64,000 nucleotides of DNA from Aporhodopirellula rubra (lineage in GTDB: Bacteria; Planctomycetota; Planctomycetia; Pirellulales; Pirellulaceae), in assembly GCF_014192335.1 (NCBI RefSeq), contig NZ_JACHXU010000014.1, positions 62,001 to 126,000 on the forward strand, written 5' to 3'. Of this stretch, positions 18,236 through 27,342 are shown piece by piece. Made by a program: the position numbers and the translations under genes. The first letter of the stretch is position 1. The number at the start of each line of letters is the position of its first letter. A model generated the notes under the pieces. The model searched no databases and had not been told where the DNA came from. It worked only from the letters and a program-made list of their open reading frames with translations.

Positions 18236-18716
18236 GCGTCGGCTCGCGTCCCAACGCAGCAACGGTTGAGAAAGGTTCATTGAGCGATCCAGACCGCTCA
18301 TCGCATTAATGTCAATCGAGCGTGTTTGGGAGCGATGCCGACGTGCTGCTAGGAGACCCGGCAGGGAAGTGGAGTGTTTGGAATCCGGTTAGCTGAACCA
18401 TCACGTTAACCTTCCTGTCGGTCTCTAGCGGATCAGTTTCTCTTCGCATGCGTGTCAAACGCAGTGTTTGCACGAATACGGTGTCGTGACGTTGGCGAAA
18501 TCTACTCGTCAAGCAAACGCTTCGGATAGGCCCGGTGGTGCGGTTCAGGTTTGCGGAATATCTCAGTGCATTGTTTGGATCCCTTGCATTGTTGCGATAA
18601 GATTTCAGCGTAATCAGTGGAATGTGAATCGAGGCGATTGGCAGGTGACGGCGAAGATGCCATAAACTGGGCGTCATCCGGATTGCCAGTACAGAAACCA
18701 ACGTCGATTGAACTTC
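18236..18716. other. Intergenic region ahead of the DapA-family gene
   Basis: About 480 bases without a credible gene. A weak hairpin (TGAGCG/CGCTCA around 18282-18301) lies shortly after the hybrid kinase and could help end its transcript. The promoter of the aldolase gene should lie in the right half but no clear element is seen. Confidence 0.4.
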
Positions 18717-19631
18717 ATGATGTCGAAATCCAGACTCTCTCTGCGTGGTATCGTGCCGCCGTTAATCACGCCGCTTGCCGATCGCGATCGATTGGATCGA
18801 GAGGGGCTGGCACGTTTGGTTGAACACGTCGTTGAGGGAGGCGTCTCGGGCGTTTTTATCCTTGGTACGACGGGCGAGGCGCCGAGTCTTAGCTATCGAT
18901 TACGGCGTGAGTTGATACAAGAAACGATTCGGATCGTTGACGAACGCGTTCCGGTGCTCGTGGGAATCGCCGATACCGCGTTTGTCGAATCGCTCGCGTT
19001 GGCGAGGTTCGCGGCCGAGCGTGGAGCCGACGCGGCGGTATTGACAACGCCATACTACTTTCCTGCCGGGCAAACCGAACTGGTGTCCTATGTTCGGAAA
19101 TTGGTCGCGGAAGTTTCACTCCCCGTGGTGCTCTACAACATGCCTCAACTGACCAAAGTTTGGTTTGATATCGAATCGCTGCGACGGCTTAGCGATCTCG
19201 ACCGCGTCATCGGTGTTAAAGACAGCAGCGGTGACATGGAGTACTTCGCAAAGCTGTGTGAACTCAAGACTCAACGTTCGGACTGGTCCATTTTGGTTGG
19301 TCCCGAAGCAAAATTGGCGGAGGCACAAACGCTCGGGGGTGACGGTGGCGTCAATGGTGGAGCGAACGTGGCACCTGGTCTTTTTGTCGATTGTCACCGT
19401 GCGTTATGCGAGGGCGATGACGCGACTGTCGCCGATCGGCAGGCGAAGATTCTGAAATTCCAACAGATCTATGACATTGGCAAATATGCGTCGCGCCACA
19501 TCAAGGCGACCAAATCGGCGGCTTCTCTGTTAGGCATCTGCAGCGATTTGCCGGCGTTGCCGTTTAACCCGTTCTTGCAACCGGAGCGTGAACGGGTTGC
19601 GGAGATCCTGCGCGACATTGGATTGCTGTAA
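18717..19631 (+). CDS. Dihydrodipicolinate synthase / N-acetylneuraminate lyase family aldolase
   Basis: About 304 residues from the ATG at 18717; an ATG at 18720 or a TTG at 18708 are alternatives and none has a clear Shine-Dalgarno site. It is a TIM-barrel class I aldolase by motifs: GTTGEAPSL (pyruvate-binding Thr-Thr), the catalytic Tyr in VVLYNMP and the Schiff-base Lys in [10 protein letters not shown]. The length is typical of the DapA/NanA family. It need not be the housekeeping DapA, because the family includes many sugar-acid aldolases and dehydratases and no lysine-pathway gene is nearby. It is followed by 257 bases and the arsenic genes, with which it has no evident link. Confidence 0.85.
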   Translation: MMSKSRLSLRGIVPPLITPLADRDRLDREGLARLVEHVVEGGVSGVFILGTTGEAPSLSYRLRRELIQETIRIVDERVPVLVGIADTAFVESLALARFAAERGADAAVLTTPYYFPAGQTELVSYVRKLVAEVSLPVVLYNMPQLTKVWFDIESLRRLSDLDRVIGVKDSSGDMEYFAKLCELKTQRSDWSILVGPEAKLAEAQTLGGDGGVNGGANVAPGLFVDCHRALCEGDDATVADRQAKILKFQQIYDIGKYASRHIKATKSAASLLGICSDLPALPFNPFLQPERERVAEILRDIGLL

Positions 19632-19823
19632 CTTGGCAAACGTTGTCGCGGGCTCGTCGGCATTGTCCGCGGTTTTGGCGGGCTCTGCAGTCACGCGAGA
19701 AGCGAGCACGCGTGCCGAATGGTGGCCTCTGGCGAATTTGAGATCCTCGCCGAGTCGCGACAATCAGCTCAATTGAGTACGGTGACTCAACACGACAAAT
19801 TGCCTTGTTCTTAACAGGAAAAT

Positions 19824-19850
19824 CATATTCGCGGACTTCCTGCGGATATG
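19824..19850. promoter_or_regulatory. Candidate ArsR operator
   Basis: An imperfect inverted repeat, CATATTCGCG at 19824-19833 against TGCGGATATG at 19841-19850, with eight of ten positions complementary and a seven-base spacer. It lies 39 bases before the arsR start, where an autoregulatory winged-helix dimer would be expected to bind. The assignment is inferred from position and symmetry only. Confidence 0.5.
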
Positions 19851-19888
19851 TCTAGACAGGACCCAAACGCTTGGATAGTTTTAGAACC

Positions 19889-20269
19889 ATGGAAATGAAC
19901 GAAGCCGTAGTTGCACTATCGGCCCTCGCTCAGGAATCACGATTAGCCGTCTTTCGAATGCTCGTCAAAGCGGGCGAAGATGGATTTGCAGCCGGAGAGA
20001 TCGCAGAGAAGTTGAGCATCCCGCCCGCGACGTTGTCGTTTCATTTGAAAGAACTTGCTCACGCGGGGCTAGTCTTGTCGAGGAAAGAGGGACGCTCGAT
20101 TATTTATTCGATGAACTCCAAAGGCATCAAATGTTTGATGGGATTTTTGATCGAGGATTGTTGTCAGGGGCGGCCTGAGTTGTGCATCTCGGCGGACGGT
20201 TGCGACGACGCGAAAGTGTGCGAGCAGCCCAACAAATCCCCGAAAGGTAAACGAAAGAAAAGCGGATGA
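19889..20269 (+). CDS. arsR: ArsR-family arsenic-responsive transcriptional repressor
   Basis: About 126 residues from the ATG at 19889; an ATG at 19895 or a TTG at 19871 are alternatives. The N-terminal 80 residues form an ArsR winged helix ([39 protein letters not shown], wing [10 protein letters not shown]). It lacks the CVC motif of plasmid R773 ArsR. Instead a vicinal Cys pair and a third Cys sit after the last helix ([12 protein letters not shown], residues 91, 92 and 99). That is similar to, though spaced slightly differently from, the As(III) site described for Acidithiobacillus ferrooxidans ArsR. The stop overlaps the gapdh start by four bases (ATGA), so the two are translated together. 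It most likely represses this operon until arsenite binds. Confidence 0.9.
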   Translation: MEMNEAVVALSALAQESRLAVFRMLVKAGEDGFAAGEIAEKLSIPPATLSFHLKELAHAGLVLSRKEGRSIIYSMNSKGIKCLMGFLIEDCCQGRPELCISADGCDDAKVCEQPNKSPKGKRKKSG

Positions 20270-21279
20270 AGATACGTGTCGGAATCAACGGGTTTGGGCG
20301 GATGGGTAGGCTCGGCATGCGAGCAGCATGGGACTATCCCGAAATTGAAATTGTGCACGTCAACGAGCTCACGGGTGACGCCGAAACGTGCGCTCATTTG
20401 CTAGAGTTTGATACCGTACACGGTCGTTGGCGCCGCGAAATCGCCGCCGAAGATGGTGCGATGATCGTCGATGGCAAAAAGGTCACGGTCAGTGCACTCG
20501 CAACTCCCGAAGAGGTGCCGTGGAAAGATCACGGTGTCGACATTGTGGTGGAATCGTCTGGCAAATTCCGCACACCAGAAACGCTAAACCCGTACTTCGA
20601 TCACGGTGTCCGCAAAGTCGTCGTTGCTGCTCCTGTGAAGGACGGTGCTCTGAATGTCGTCATGGGATGCAACGACCATCTCTACGATCCGCAAACGAAT
20701 CATATCGTTACCGCTGCGTCATGTACTACCAATTGTCTCGCCCCGGTGGTGAAGGTGATTCACGAAAACATTGGAATTGAGCACGGTGTGATCACAACGT
20801 TGCACGACGTTACCAACACTCAAGTCGTCGTGGACGCGCCGCACAAAGACCTTCGTCGCGCCCGCTCGTGTTTGAACTCACTCATCCCAACGACGACGGG
20901 ATCGGCGAAGGCGATCACGATGATCTATCCCGAACTGCAGGGGAAATTGAACGGTCTTGCGGTTCGGATTCCTTTGCTCAACGCGTCACTCACCGATTGC
21001 GTGTTCGAGGTGAAGAAACACACGAATGTGGAAGAGGTCAACGGATTGCTTCGCGAGGCCTCGAACAATTCCCTGAAGGGTATTCTCGGCTTCGAAAGCA
21101 AACCGCTCGTCTCGGCCGACTACGTTAACGATGTCCGTTCAGGCATTTTCGATGGTCCTTCGACCATGGTGGTCAATGATACTCAGGTCAAGATTCTCGC
21201 GTGGTACGACAACGAGGTTGGTTACGCCAATCGAATGATGGAATTGGTTAAGAAGGTTGCTTGTTCTCTGCCCACGTGA
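20266..21279 (+). CDS. ArsJ-associated glyceraldehyde-3-phosphate dehydrogenase
   Basis: 337 residues, the usual GAPDH length. The NAD-binding Rossmann motif is [16 protein letters not shown]. The catalytic Cys153 is in AASCTTNC and the assisting His is about residue 179 ([10 protein letters not shown]). C-terminal [15 protein letters not shown] is also standard. The stretch [20 protein letters not shown] is characteristic of the copies found next to arsJ. In that pathway the enzyme uses arsenate instead of phosphate to make unstable 1-arseno-3-phosphoglycerate, which ArsJ exports. Its gene overlaps arsR and is followed by arsJ, which is the reason for the specialised call over a glycolytic one. 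Confidence 0.93.
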   Translation: MKIRVGINGFGRMGRLGMRAAWDYPEIEIVHVNELTGDAETCAHLLEFDTVHGRWRREIAAEDGAMIVDGKKVTVSALATPEEVPWKDHGVDIVVESSGKFRTPETLNPYFDHGVRKVVVAAPVKDGALNVVMGCNDHLYDPQTNHIVTAASCTTNCLAPVVKVIHENIGIEHGVITTLHDVTNTQVVVDAPHKDLRRARSCLNSLIPTTTGSAKAITMIYPELQGKLNGLAVRIPLLNASLTDCVFEVKKHTNVEEVNGLLREASNNSLKGILGFESKPLVSADYVNDVRSGIFDGPSTMVVNDTQVKILAWYDNEVGYANRMMELVKKVACSLPT

Positions 21280-21347
21280 TCGGCTTCTGTCGCTCGTGCA
21301 ATGAACGCCCGATGGGTGGGATCATGCGCGGCGCGGCCTTGCATGGG

Positions 21348-21368
21348 GCGAGCGAGTGAAACGCTCGC
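21348..21368. other. GC-rich hairpin between gapdh and arsJ
   Basis: A perfect seven-base inverted repeat (GCGAGCG at 21348-21354, CGCTCGC at 21362-21368) with a seven-base loop, in the 200-base gap between gapdh and arsJ. It has no T-run, so it is not a normal terminator; it might stabilise or process the transcript. Confidence 0.35.
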
Positions 21369-21479
21369 GATGCTCGATTGACGTCGTTCGTGACGGTAGT
21401 GCTCCGCCTCCCAACCTTCGGTGGAATAACCTCGCTCTTTGTTTTGTCTGGTTTGCTAGTCCCGAAGAAGAAGATTGCT

Positions 21480-22751
21480 ATGGACGTTCGAAACTACGCC
21501 CTCGTGACGGCTGCCTATTGGGGATTCACGTTGAGTGACGGGGCGCTGCGGATGTTGGTGTTGCTGTATTTTCATCAGCTCGGATACACGCCCGTCAGTC
21601 TCGCGTTTCTGTTCCTTCTCTACGAGTTCTGTGGGATTCTCACTAACTTGTTTGGAGGTTGGGTCGGATCCAGGATAGGGCTGCGTATTACGTTGTTCGC
21701 GGGATTGGCATTCCAGGTCATTGCGCTGGTGATGTTGTCGTTTGTGCAACCGACATGGACGCCCGCGATTTCGGTTGCTTACGTGATGGCCAGCCAAGCG
21801 TTGTCGGGGATCGCCAAAGACCTGACCAAGATGAGTTCCAAGAGTGCCGTCAAGTTGCTCGTCACAGGCAGCAGTGATGCGGATCGTCAATCGGCTTTGT
21901 TCAAATGGGTGGCGATTTTAACGGGATCAAAAAACGCGCTGAAGGGTTTGGGCTTTCTTCTCGGCGGGGTTCTGCTCGGCTGGATCGGCTTTGTTGCATC
22001 GCTATGGGCGATGGCTGGTGTGCTCACGATCATTTTGGTTGTTTCGGTGTTTATGCTCAATGCGGACATGGGGCGATCGAAATCGAAGGCGAAATTCTCG
22101 CAACTTTTTTCGAAGAGTCGTGAGATCAATGTTTTGTCAATCTCGCGGTTCTTCTTGTTCAGTTCGCGAGACGTGTGGTTCGTTGTTGGGTTGCCGGTCT
22201 TTCTCGCATCGCAGCTCAGTTGGGGATTCGCGGGTGTGGGCGCGTTCCTGGCCGCGTGGGTGATCGGGTATGGAATGGTACAAGCGATGGCACCGCGACT
22301 GGTGAGCACCAGCGGTGGTGCGACGACGAAGGCTCGAGCGGCACAGTGGTGGGGATTTGCACTCGTCGTAGTTTCCGCGGCGATGGCGTTGGCGATCCAG
22401 ACAGATTTTCACCCGACGGCGAGTGTCTTGATCGGATTGGCAGTGTTTGGGATTGTCTTCGCGGTGAATTCGTCTGTGCATTCGTACCTGATTCTGGCCT
22501 ACACGGACTCCGATCAAGTCGCACTCAATGTCGGTTTCTACTACATGGCAAACGCGTGCGGGCGTCTCGCGGGAACGCTACTGTCGGGCGTCATGTATCT
22601 GTACGCTGGTCTGGGCGGGTGCCTTTGGACGTCGACCGCGTTGGTTGTCGCTGCCGTCGTCACCACGCTCTGGTTACCTACGAAAGATGAATCGGTTTCA
22701 ACCGAGTCCGGCAAAAACAACGATTTACCGCTCGAAGTCTCGACCGCTTAG
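21480..22751 (+). CDS. arsJ: ArsJ, MFS exporter of 1-arseno-3-phosphoglycerate
   Basis: About 423 residues from the ATG at 21480, giving MDVRNYALVTAAYWGFTLSD, a start shared by ArsJ proteins; a TTG at 21378 would add 34 unlikely residues. It is strongly hydrophobic, with about 10-12 membrane helices of the major facilitator type. Family-like stretches include HQLGYTPVSLAFLFLLYEF, LTNLFGGWVGSRIGLR and GIAKDLTKMSSKSAVK. ArsJ is known to export the arseno-sugar made by the neighbouring GAPDH, so together they remove arsenate from the cytosol. It lies 200 bases after gapdh and may be cotranscribed or have its own promoter. Confidence 0.93.
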   Translation: MDVRNYALVTAAYWGFTLSDGALRMLVLLYFHQLGYTPVSLAFLFLLYEFCGILTNLFGGWVGSRIGLRITLFAGLAFQVIALVMLSFVQPTWTPAISVAYVMASQALSGIAKDLTKMSSKSAVKLLVTGSSDADRQSALFKWVAILTGSKNALKGLGFLLGGVLLGWIGFVASLWAMAGVLTIILVVSVFMLNADMGRSKSKAKFSQLFSKSREINVLSISRFFLFSSRDVWFVVGLPVFLASQLSWGFAGVGAFLAAWVIGYGMVQAMAPRLVSTSGGATTKARAAQWWGFALVVVSAAMALAIQTDFHPTASVLIGLAVFGIVFAVNSSVHSYLILAYTDSDQVALNVGFYYMANACGRLAGTLLSGVMYLYAGLGGCLWTSTALVVAAVVTTLWLPTKDESVSTESGKNNDLPLEVSTA

Positions 22752-23003
22752 TTGGTTCGCGGGACGTTAGAGTATTCGCTAACATTGCGAGCGATCAACG
22801 CGCTGTTCCAGCCAAAAGTGTCAGCGGCGATCTTATGTGATTGGGGTTTTCAGCTCAGCGCGAAAAACGGCGGATCGTGATTTGGTGGGCTCATTGGAGA
22901 CGCGTCGTTCGCCATCGAAACGGGGACTTGTTCCCTCGGGCGAGGCGTCGCGTGATACAATGCGAGCGCGAGTCTTCCCGCCTTTCCCCACTTTCGAGGC
23001 TGC

Positions 23004-24611
23004 ATGATGTATCGAGGAATTGTTTTTGCGATCGCGTTCCTGTCTGTCTTTCTAGTTTCGTCACACGGTTTTGCGGCGGATGTCGCGAGCCTTTTTAGCG
23101 ATCACATGGTTTTGCAACGCGACGCGCGTGTTCCTATTTGGGGAACCGGCGCGGATGGGGCGCGTGTTCGTGTTTCGTTCGCGGGGCAGTCCGTTTCAAC
23201 CGTTTGTGCTGACGGCGTTTGGAGGCTGGAGCTGGATCCGCTCACGGCGTCCGCGGATCCGCAGACTATGACAATCGAGATTGACGGCCGACGCGATATT
23301 CAGATCAACGATGTTCTCGTCGGTGAGGTCTGGGTCGGTTCGGGGCAATCGAACATGGCGGGGAATTTGGCACGTTATGCGGCGAAGGATCCTGAGTTGG
23401 CAAAGCTCGCGAGCGTTGAGACCTTCGCCAACATGCGACTGCTTCGGGGCGGCCCCAAGCCAACTTGGACGCTCGCGAACCAAGAAAACGTCGGGGCATT
23501 TTCGGCTCTCTGTTTCCCGTTTGGTGAACGGTTGCAACGCGATCTCAAAGTGCCCATCGGATTGATGGTCGGTGCCGTTGGAGGAACTCCGTCGGGATAC
23601 TGGATTCCGGAACAGCACTACAAAGACAGTGGAATTTGTAAGAGCGCGATCGATGAGTTTGCAAAGACCTACGATCACGACAAGGCGATGAAGACCTATC
23701 AGAAGCAACTCGACAATTGGGAGCGACGCGTTGCCAAGGCGAAGGAGGATGGGACAAAACCACGTGGCCGAAAACCTATCGAGCCAAAAGGGCCAGGATC
23801 GTCGAGCCGGGGCGGGCGAATCGGTGGCCTATATGAAACATATATTTCCTCAATGGCCGGGTATCGAATCCGCGGTGTGCTGTGGGATCAGGGAGAAGGA
23901 CGCAGCGGCGTCGTTGGCGTCGATCAATACACGATGATGAAGGCATTGATCGAGGCATGGCGCAAGGAATGGGGCCAGGCCGAAATGCCGTTCCTGTTCG
24001 TTCAGAAGACGAGCGGTGGTGGCTGCGCCGTTTCCAACCGCGATCCGATGACCGCTCAGGCGGACCCGTTTGTAGACGCTTTGCCGGATGTGAAGACTCT
24101 GCAGGTGGACGTCGCCCCCGGACGCGAGCCGTTGGATCGGTTCATGTATCAACGTTTGATGCATGATGTCGACAACGGATGGATGATTCCGGTTTGTGAT
24201 TTAGGTTCAGGCATTCACCCGACCAACAAATGGGCATATGGAAATCGCGCCGCTGCGGTCGCCCTGTCAAAGGTGTACGGGATGAATGTACCTGCGTACG
24301 GGCCGATGTTCCGGTCTTACTCGCGAGACGATGGCAAGCTCATTCTTGAATTTGATTGCGCGAATTCAGGTCTGATGGTCGCGCACAGTGAAACGTTGCA
24401 GGGATTCGCCGTGGCGGACAAAGACGGCCAATGGCATTGGGCGGACGCGAAGTTGAGTACGACGGACGGTCGCGCGGCCGTCACGGTTTGGTCGGCCGAC
24501 GTTCGCGAACCCGCTCGGGTTTGCTACGCGTTTGCTGATCGCCGAGCGTGGGCGAACTTGTTCAACAAAGACGGGTTGCCGGCACTCGCCTTTATCGCAG
24601 ATGTCGACTGA
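23004..24611 (+). CDS. Sialate O-acetylesterase-like (SASA) secreted esterase
   Basis: 535 residues from the first of two adjacent ATGs, with GAGG four bases upstream. A signal peptide (AFLSVFLVSSHGFAA) precedes the mature start DVASLFSDHMVLQRD, typical of the family. The SGNH-type nucleophile is the Ser in VGSGQSNMAGN. The later block RIRGVLWDQGEG and a C-terminal Asp/His segment (LGSGIHPTNKWAYGNRAA) complete the expected active site. Planctomycete members are usually secreted and act on acetylated sugars of marine polysaccharides; the actual substrate is not known. It stands alone on its strand. Confidence 0.88.
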   Translation: MMYRGIVFAIAFLSVFLVSSHGFAADVASLFSDHMVLQRDARVPIWGTGADGARVRVSFAGQSVSTVCADGVWRLELDPLTASADPQTMTIEIDGRRDIQINDVLVGEVWVGSGQSNMAGNLARYAAKDPELAKLASVETFANMRLLRGGPKPTWTLANQENVGAFSALCFPFGERLQRDLKVPIGLMVGAVGGTPSGYWIPEQHYKDSGICKSAIDEFAKTYDHDKAMKTYQKQLDNWERRVAKAKEDGTKPRGRKPIEPKGPGSSSRGGRIGGLYETYISSMAGYRIRGVLWDQGEGRSGVVGVDQYTMMKALIEAWRKEWGQAEMPFLFVQKTSGGGCAVSNRDPMTAQADPFVDALPDVKTLQVDVAPGREPLDRFMYQRLMHDVDNGWMIPVCDLGSGIHPTNKWAYGNRAAAVALSKVYGMNVPAYGPMFRSYSRDDGKLILEFDCANSGLMVAHSETLQGFAVADKDGQWHWADAKLSTTDGRAAVTVWSADVREPARVCYAFADRRAWANLFNKDGLPALAFIADVD

Positions 24612-24754
24612 CCATTCGCGATTGATTGCCGTCGGTATCAGAAATCATAGCCGAGCTCGACTGCCTATGGCTCACTTCAAGGTCGGGCTGATGGAGAGTC
24701 CCACCAGCCCAAATCGCGGGCTACATCAGTCAACCACGCAACGGCGAACCGACG

Positions 24755-25258
24755 TCATCTCTGAAACAACGCTTCGGGAGAGATCATCGCCTGCTCGACG
24801 GCAGGCGAAGCGGAGGTCGAATGAGGTTGGCCACCGTATCGACGCGGTGGCTTTCCCAAACGATTCCACAATTCGATTTGTTTCTCCTTGGCTTCGTCGA
24901 GGCTTTCGCCCATTTCCGAGGCGCTTCGTTGTGCGTCGGCAAGAAGTCGTGATACCGTACCGAGTCGTGGATCGGCACGGTTGGTGTTGAGGTTTGCGAT
25001 CGTTTCGAGTTGGGTTTGTGCGGCCAACAGCTGCTTTTCGAGTTCGGCGAATCGGTCGCCAGCGTTCTCAACCTCGACGAGCGTTTCCTCGTCAAATTCG
25101 ACTCCCGCGAAAGAGCGAATACCCGCGTCTTGTAAGATTTCTCGCACCGTTGTCGGTGTGAATAGCAATGCAAGCAACGCAATTACCAGAATGATCTCGC
25201 GGATCGCGGCAAATCCGTCACGAACCGATGCAAACTTATTGGCGGCTGGATCAGACAT
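24755..25258 (-). CDS. Small membrane protein with coiled-coil region, unknown function
   Basis: About 167 residues from the ATG at 25258, chosen because GGAG lies about nine bases upstream; an in-frame ATG at 25597 would add 113 poorly organised residues. One membrane helix is evident (EIILVIALLALLFTP, around residues 22-37). After it come heptad-like stretches (ELEKQLLAAQTQLETIANL and RLLADAQRSASEMGESLDEA). The end is polar. No family is recognised. It is divergent from the Ysc84-like gene. Confidence 0.6.
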   Translation of the reverse strand: MSDPAANKFASVRDGFAAIREIILVIALLALLFTPTTVREILQDAGIRSFAGVEFDEETLVEVENAGDRFAELEKQLLAAQTQLETIANLNTNRADPRLGTVSRLLADAQRSASEMGESLDEAKEKQIELWNRLGKPPRRYGGQPHSTSASPAVEQAMISPEALFQR

Positions 25259-25551
25259 GTTTTCGCTCCGGCGACACAGAAATTTAGGTTGCTCTTTTTC
25301 GCGATATTCGAGTCTCAGCGTCCAGATCGATTTTGCTGTCTCGATGAAAATTTGTGACCGCAATCGATTCTGAAACGCGTTCGCATCCCAGAACATGGAG
25401 CAGGCGAGCGAAGGCAATGCCTCGATCTCTCTTCTGCAGATTGCCCAAAGACAATAGACTGCACCGATCTCCCATTTGGTGGCCAGGATTTCGGCCATAA
25501 CTTCTGGGGGCAGTGGAACGGACTTTTTGCTTATCTCGGGAGAAGAAGACG

Positions 25552-26616
25552 ATGGATCGATTCGGTTTGCGTGTGGCAGTTGCGTTGTTGTTCGCAACGG
25601 TCGGCTATTGGACGCCGGTTTCCGGACAGATCGTTCAGGAGCAGACCGTTCAAGCGTCCGCGGTGGTGCTCAACGAGGTGCTCGTCGGGCCGCTGAGTAA
25701 GATTCCACATGCGATGCTCAATGACGCACACGGCGTGGCGATCATTCCGAATGTCATCAAAGGTGGGTTCATCGTCGGTGCCCGTCACGGCCGCGGCCTC
25801 TTGTTCGTTCGGGAAAAAAATGGGGTCTGGCACGCTCCCGTTTTTATTACGCTGACGGGCGGAAACCTCGGATGGCAGGCTGGCGTGCAATCGTCCGATA
25901 TCGTGCTCGTCTTCAAGTCGGAACGCAGCGTCCAAAACATCCTGTCGGGTAAATTAACGCTCGGAGCCGACGTTGCCGCCGCGGCGGGGCCGGTGGGACG
26001 TCAGGGAGCGGTGGCCACCGACGGTCAATTGCAAGCCGAAATCTATTCGTACTCGCGGAGCCGCGGGTTGTTTGCCGGCGTATCGATCGATGGTTCGGTC
26101 GTCCGTGTCGATCAGCTTGCGACGGGGGACTACTACCGGGCGGCGGTTCCAGGCGGGCCCGTGGTGGTTCCTGAATTGGCTCAGCAATTGACGTTCGCGG
26201 TCGCAACGCTCGCTGGCGGACCGACGACCGTTCCGCCGGTGGACGGATCGCTCGCGACGCCCAATCCCGCGTTGGGCGATCCCGGCGCGCTGGCTCAGCG
26301 GATGGGCACGCAGGAGCCGGATATTCTTCGGAACCAGCTTGAACAACTCGCCCCCCAACTCGACGTGCTGCTCGATCCGCAGTGGAGATCGTATTTAGCA
26401 TTGCCGCCGAACCTCTTTGTCGGAGGCTCTCACCCGACGCCCGAAGAGTTGAATGCGGTTGTGGTGCGTTTTCAAACAGTGGCCAGCGATCCTCGCTATC
26501 AGGATCTGTCGGCGCAGCCCGCGTTTCAGTCCGTGTTCGGACTGCTGAAGCATTATCAGGTCGCACTGACGGCGGAAGCCTCGACGCTGAATTTGCCACC
26601 ACCGCCGGCAGGCTGA
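25552..26616 (+). CDS. SYLF/Ysc84-domain secreted protein
   Basis: About 354 residues from the ATG at 25552, with GGGAG nine bases upstream. A signal peptide (VAVALLFATVGYWTPVSG) is followed by a SYLF (Ysc84/actin-binding, lipid-binding) domain: IPHAMLNDAHGVAIIPNV, KGGFIVGARHGRGLLFVR, then the block at 25918-26085 ending in YSYSRSRGLFAGVSIDGS. Bacterial members are thought to bind phosphoinositides or membranes; their role is not settled. The C-terminal 130 residues are not recognised and are rich in Pro and Leu. Confidence 0.85.
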   Translation: MDRFGLRVAVALLFATVGYWTPVSGQIVQEQTVQASAVVLNEVLVGPLSKIPHAMLNDAHGVAIIPNVIKGGFIVGARHGRGLLFVREKNGVWHAPVFITLTGGNLGWQAGVQSSDIVLVFKSERSVQNILSGKLTLGADVAAAAGPVGRQGAVATDGQLQAEIYSYSRSRGLFAGVSIDGSVVRVDQLATGDYYRAAVPGGPVVVPELAQQLTFAVATLAGGPTTVPPVDGSLATPNPALGDPGALAQRMGTQEPDILRNQLEQLAPQLDVLLDPQWRSYLALPPNLFVGGSHPTPEELNAVVVRFQTVASDPRYQDLSAQPAFQSVFGLLKHYQVALTAEASTLNLPPPPAG

Positions 26617-27096
26617 AGAATCGGTAGCGATACCGATCGTGGTAGGGCAGGCTCGCGAAATCGCCTTGGCAAACAGCCGGGGCATTGAACGAGTCGATCG
26701 GCAATATTCAAAGAGATGTTGCCGACTTTGTCAGACTGAATTCTGGCAAGTCTAGATTCGCTGATCCGCCGTGGTTGAAGGTAGCGACGATCACAAATAC
26801 ATGGTTGATCGTATGCGACGGTGGCATCAATCAAAATGGAAACACACCGGCTCCACGCCAGCGGCGATAGCGAGCAATCACTCGCTATCACCTCGGCGGG
26901 AATCTCTATCACGCTGAGTTTCATCTCGCCACCGGAAAGGTAGCCGACAAAACACGCCCGCCTCAGGCAGACTCGCGTGTTTGCGTGATGGCTTCGATCG
27001 ACGTGCCCGCACAGGTTTCGCGTTGCCACTCGCGAATTGATCGGGGCGTCGATCGATCATTCGTCTGTTGAGAATCTGGCAACCTGTTGGACTGGC
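26617..27096. other. Intergenic region between convergent genes, with a hairpin
   Basis: About 480 bases with no credible gene. A perfect nine-base inverted repeat (GATAGCGAG at 26866-26874, CTCGCTATC at 26881-26889, six-base loop) is present without a T-run. Short frames here lack ribosome-binding sites and are not called. Confidence 0.45.
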
Positions 27097-27288
27097 CTAC
27101 TGATCCATGTCATCGGCTCGACCAACAGGCTGTTTGTTCAACTCCTCGTCCGAGATGACCATTTCAGGATGTTCATCCAGGTAGGCTCGCATTTCGTCGC
27201 GTTCAACGGGGACAGCGGGTTCAGCCGGCTCACATCCCGCTATGAAGACGAGTGCAAAAACGGTGCTTAGAAAAATTGAGCTACGCAT
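27097..27288 (-). CDS. Small lipoprotein downstream of DUF1559 copy 2
   Basis: 63 residues from the ATG at 27288, chosen because it gives MRSSIFLSTVFALVFIAGC, a clean lipoprotein signal with lipobox FIAGC. The mature part is short and acidic (EPAEPAVPVERDEMRAYLD). The gene follows DUF1559 copy 2 on the same strand after 54 bases, mirroring the pair at 1416-2914. The function is unknown. Confidence 0.72.
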   Translation of the reverse strand: MRSSIFLSTVFALVFIAGCEPAEPAVPVERDEMRAYLDEHPEMVISDEELNKQPVGRADDMDQ

Positions 27289-27342
27289 GAGATTAAATCG
27301 CAATGGAGGACTGAGGTACAAGTGACAGTGAGTCATTCGAGA

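Noticed and set aside
18717-19631. Naming the aldolase dapA
   Set aside because: The family contains many sugar-acid enzymes, the catalytic residues are shared by all, and no lysine-pathway neighbour supports dapA.
18717-22751. Including the aldolase in the arsenic operon
   Set aside because: A 257-base gap with a likely arsR operator separates them, and no arsenic role is known for the family.
25259-25597. N-terminal extension of the small membrane protein by 113 residues
   Set aside because: The extension has no consistent composition, while the internal ATG has a good ribosome-binding site and directly precedes the membrane helix.
25913-26704. A 263-codon minus-strand frame under the SYLF gene
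   Set aside because: Extremely Arg/Pro-rich, antisense to a recognised domain, without a start signal.
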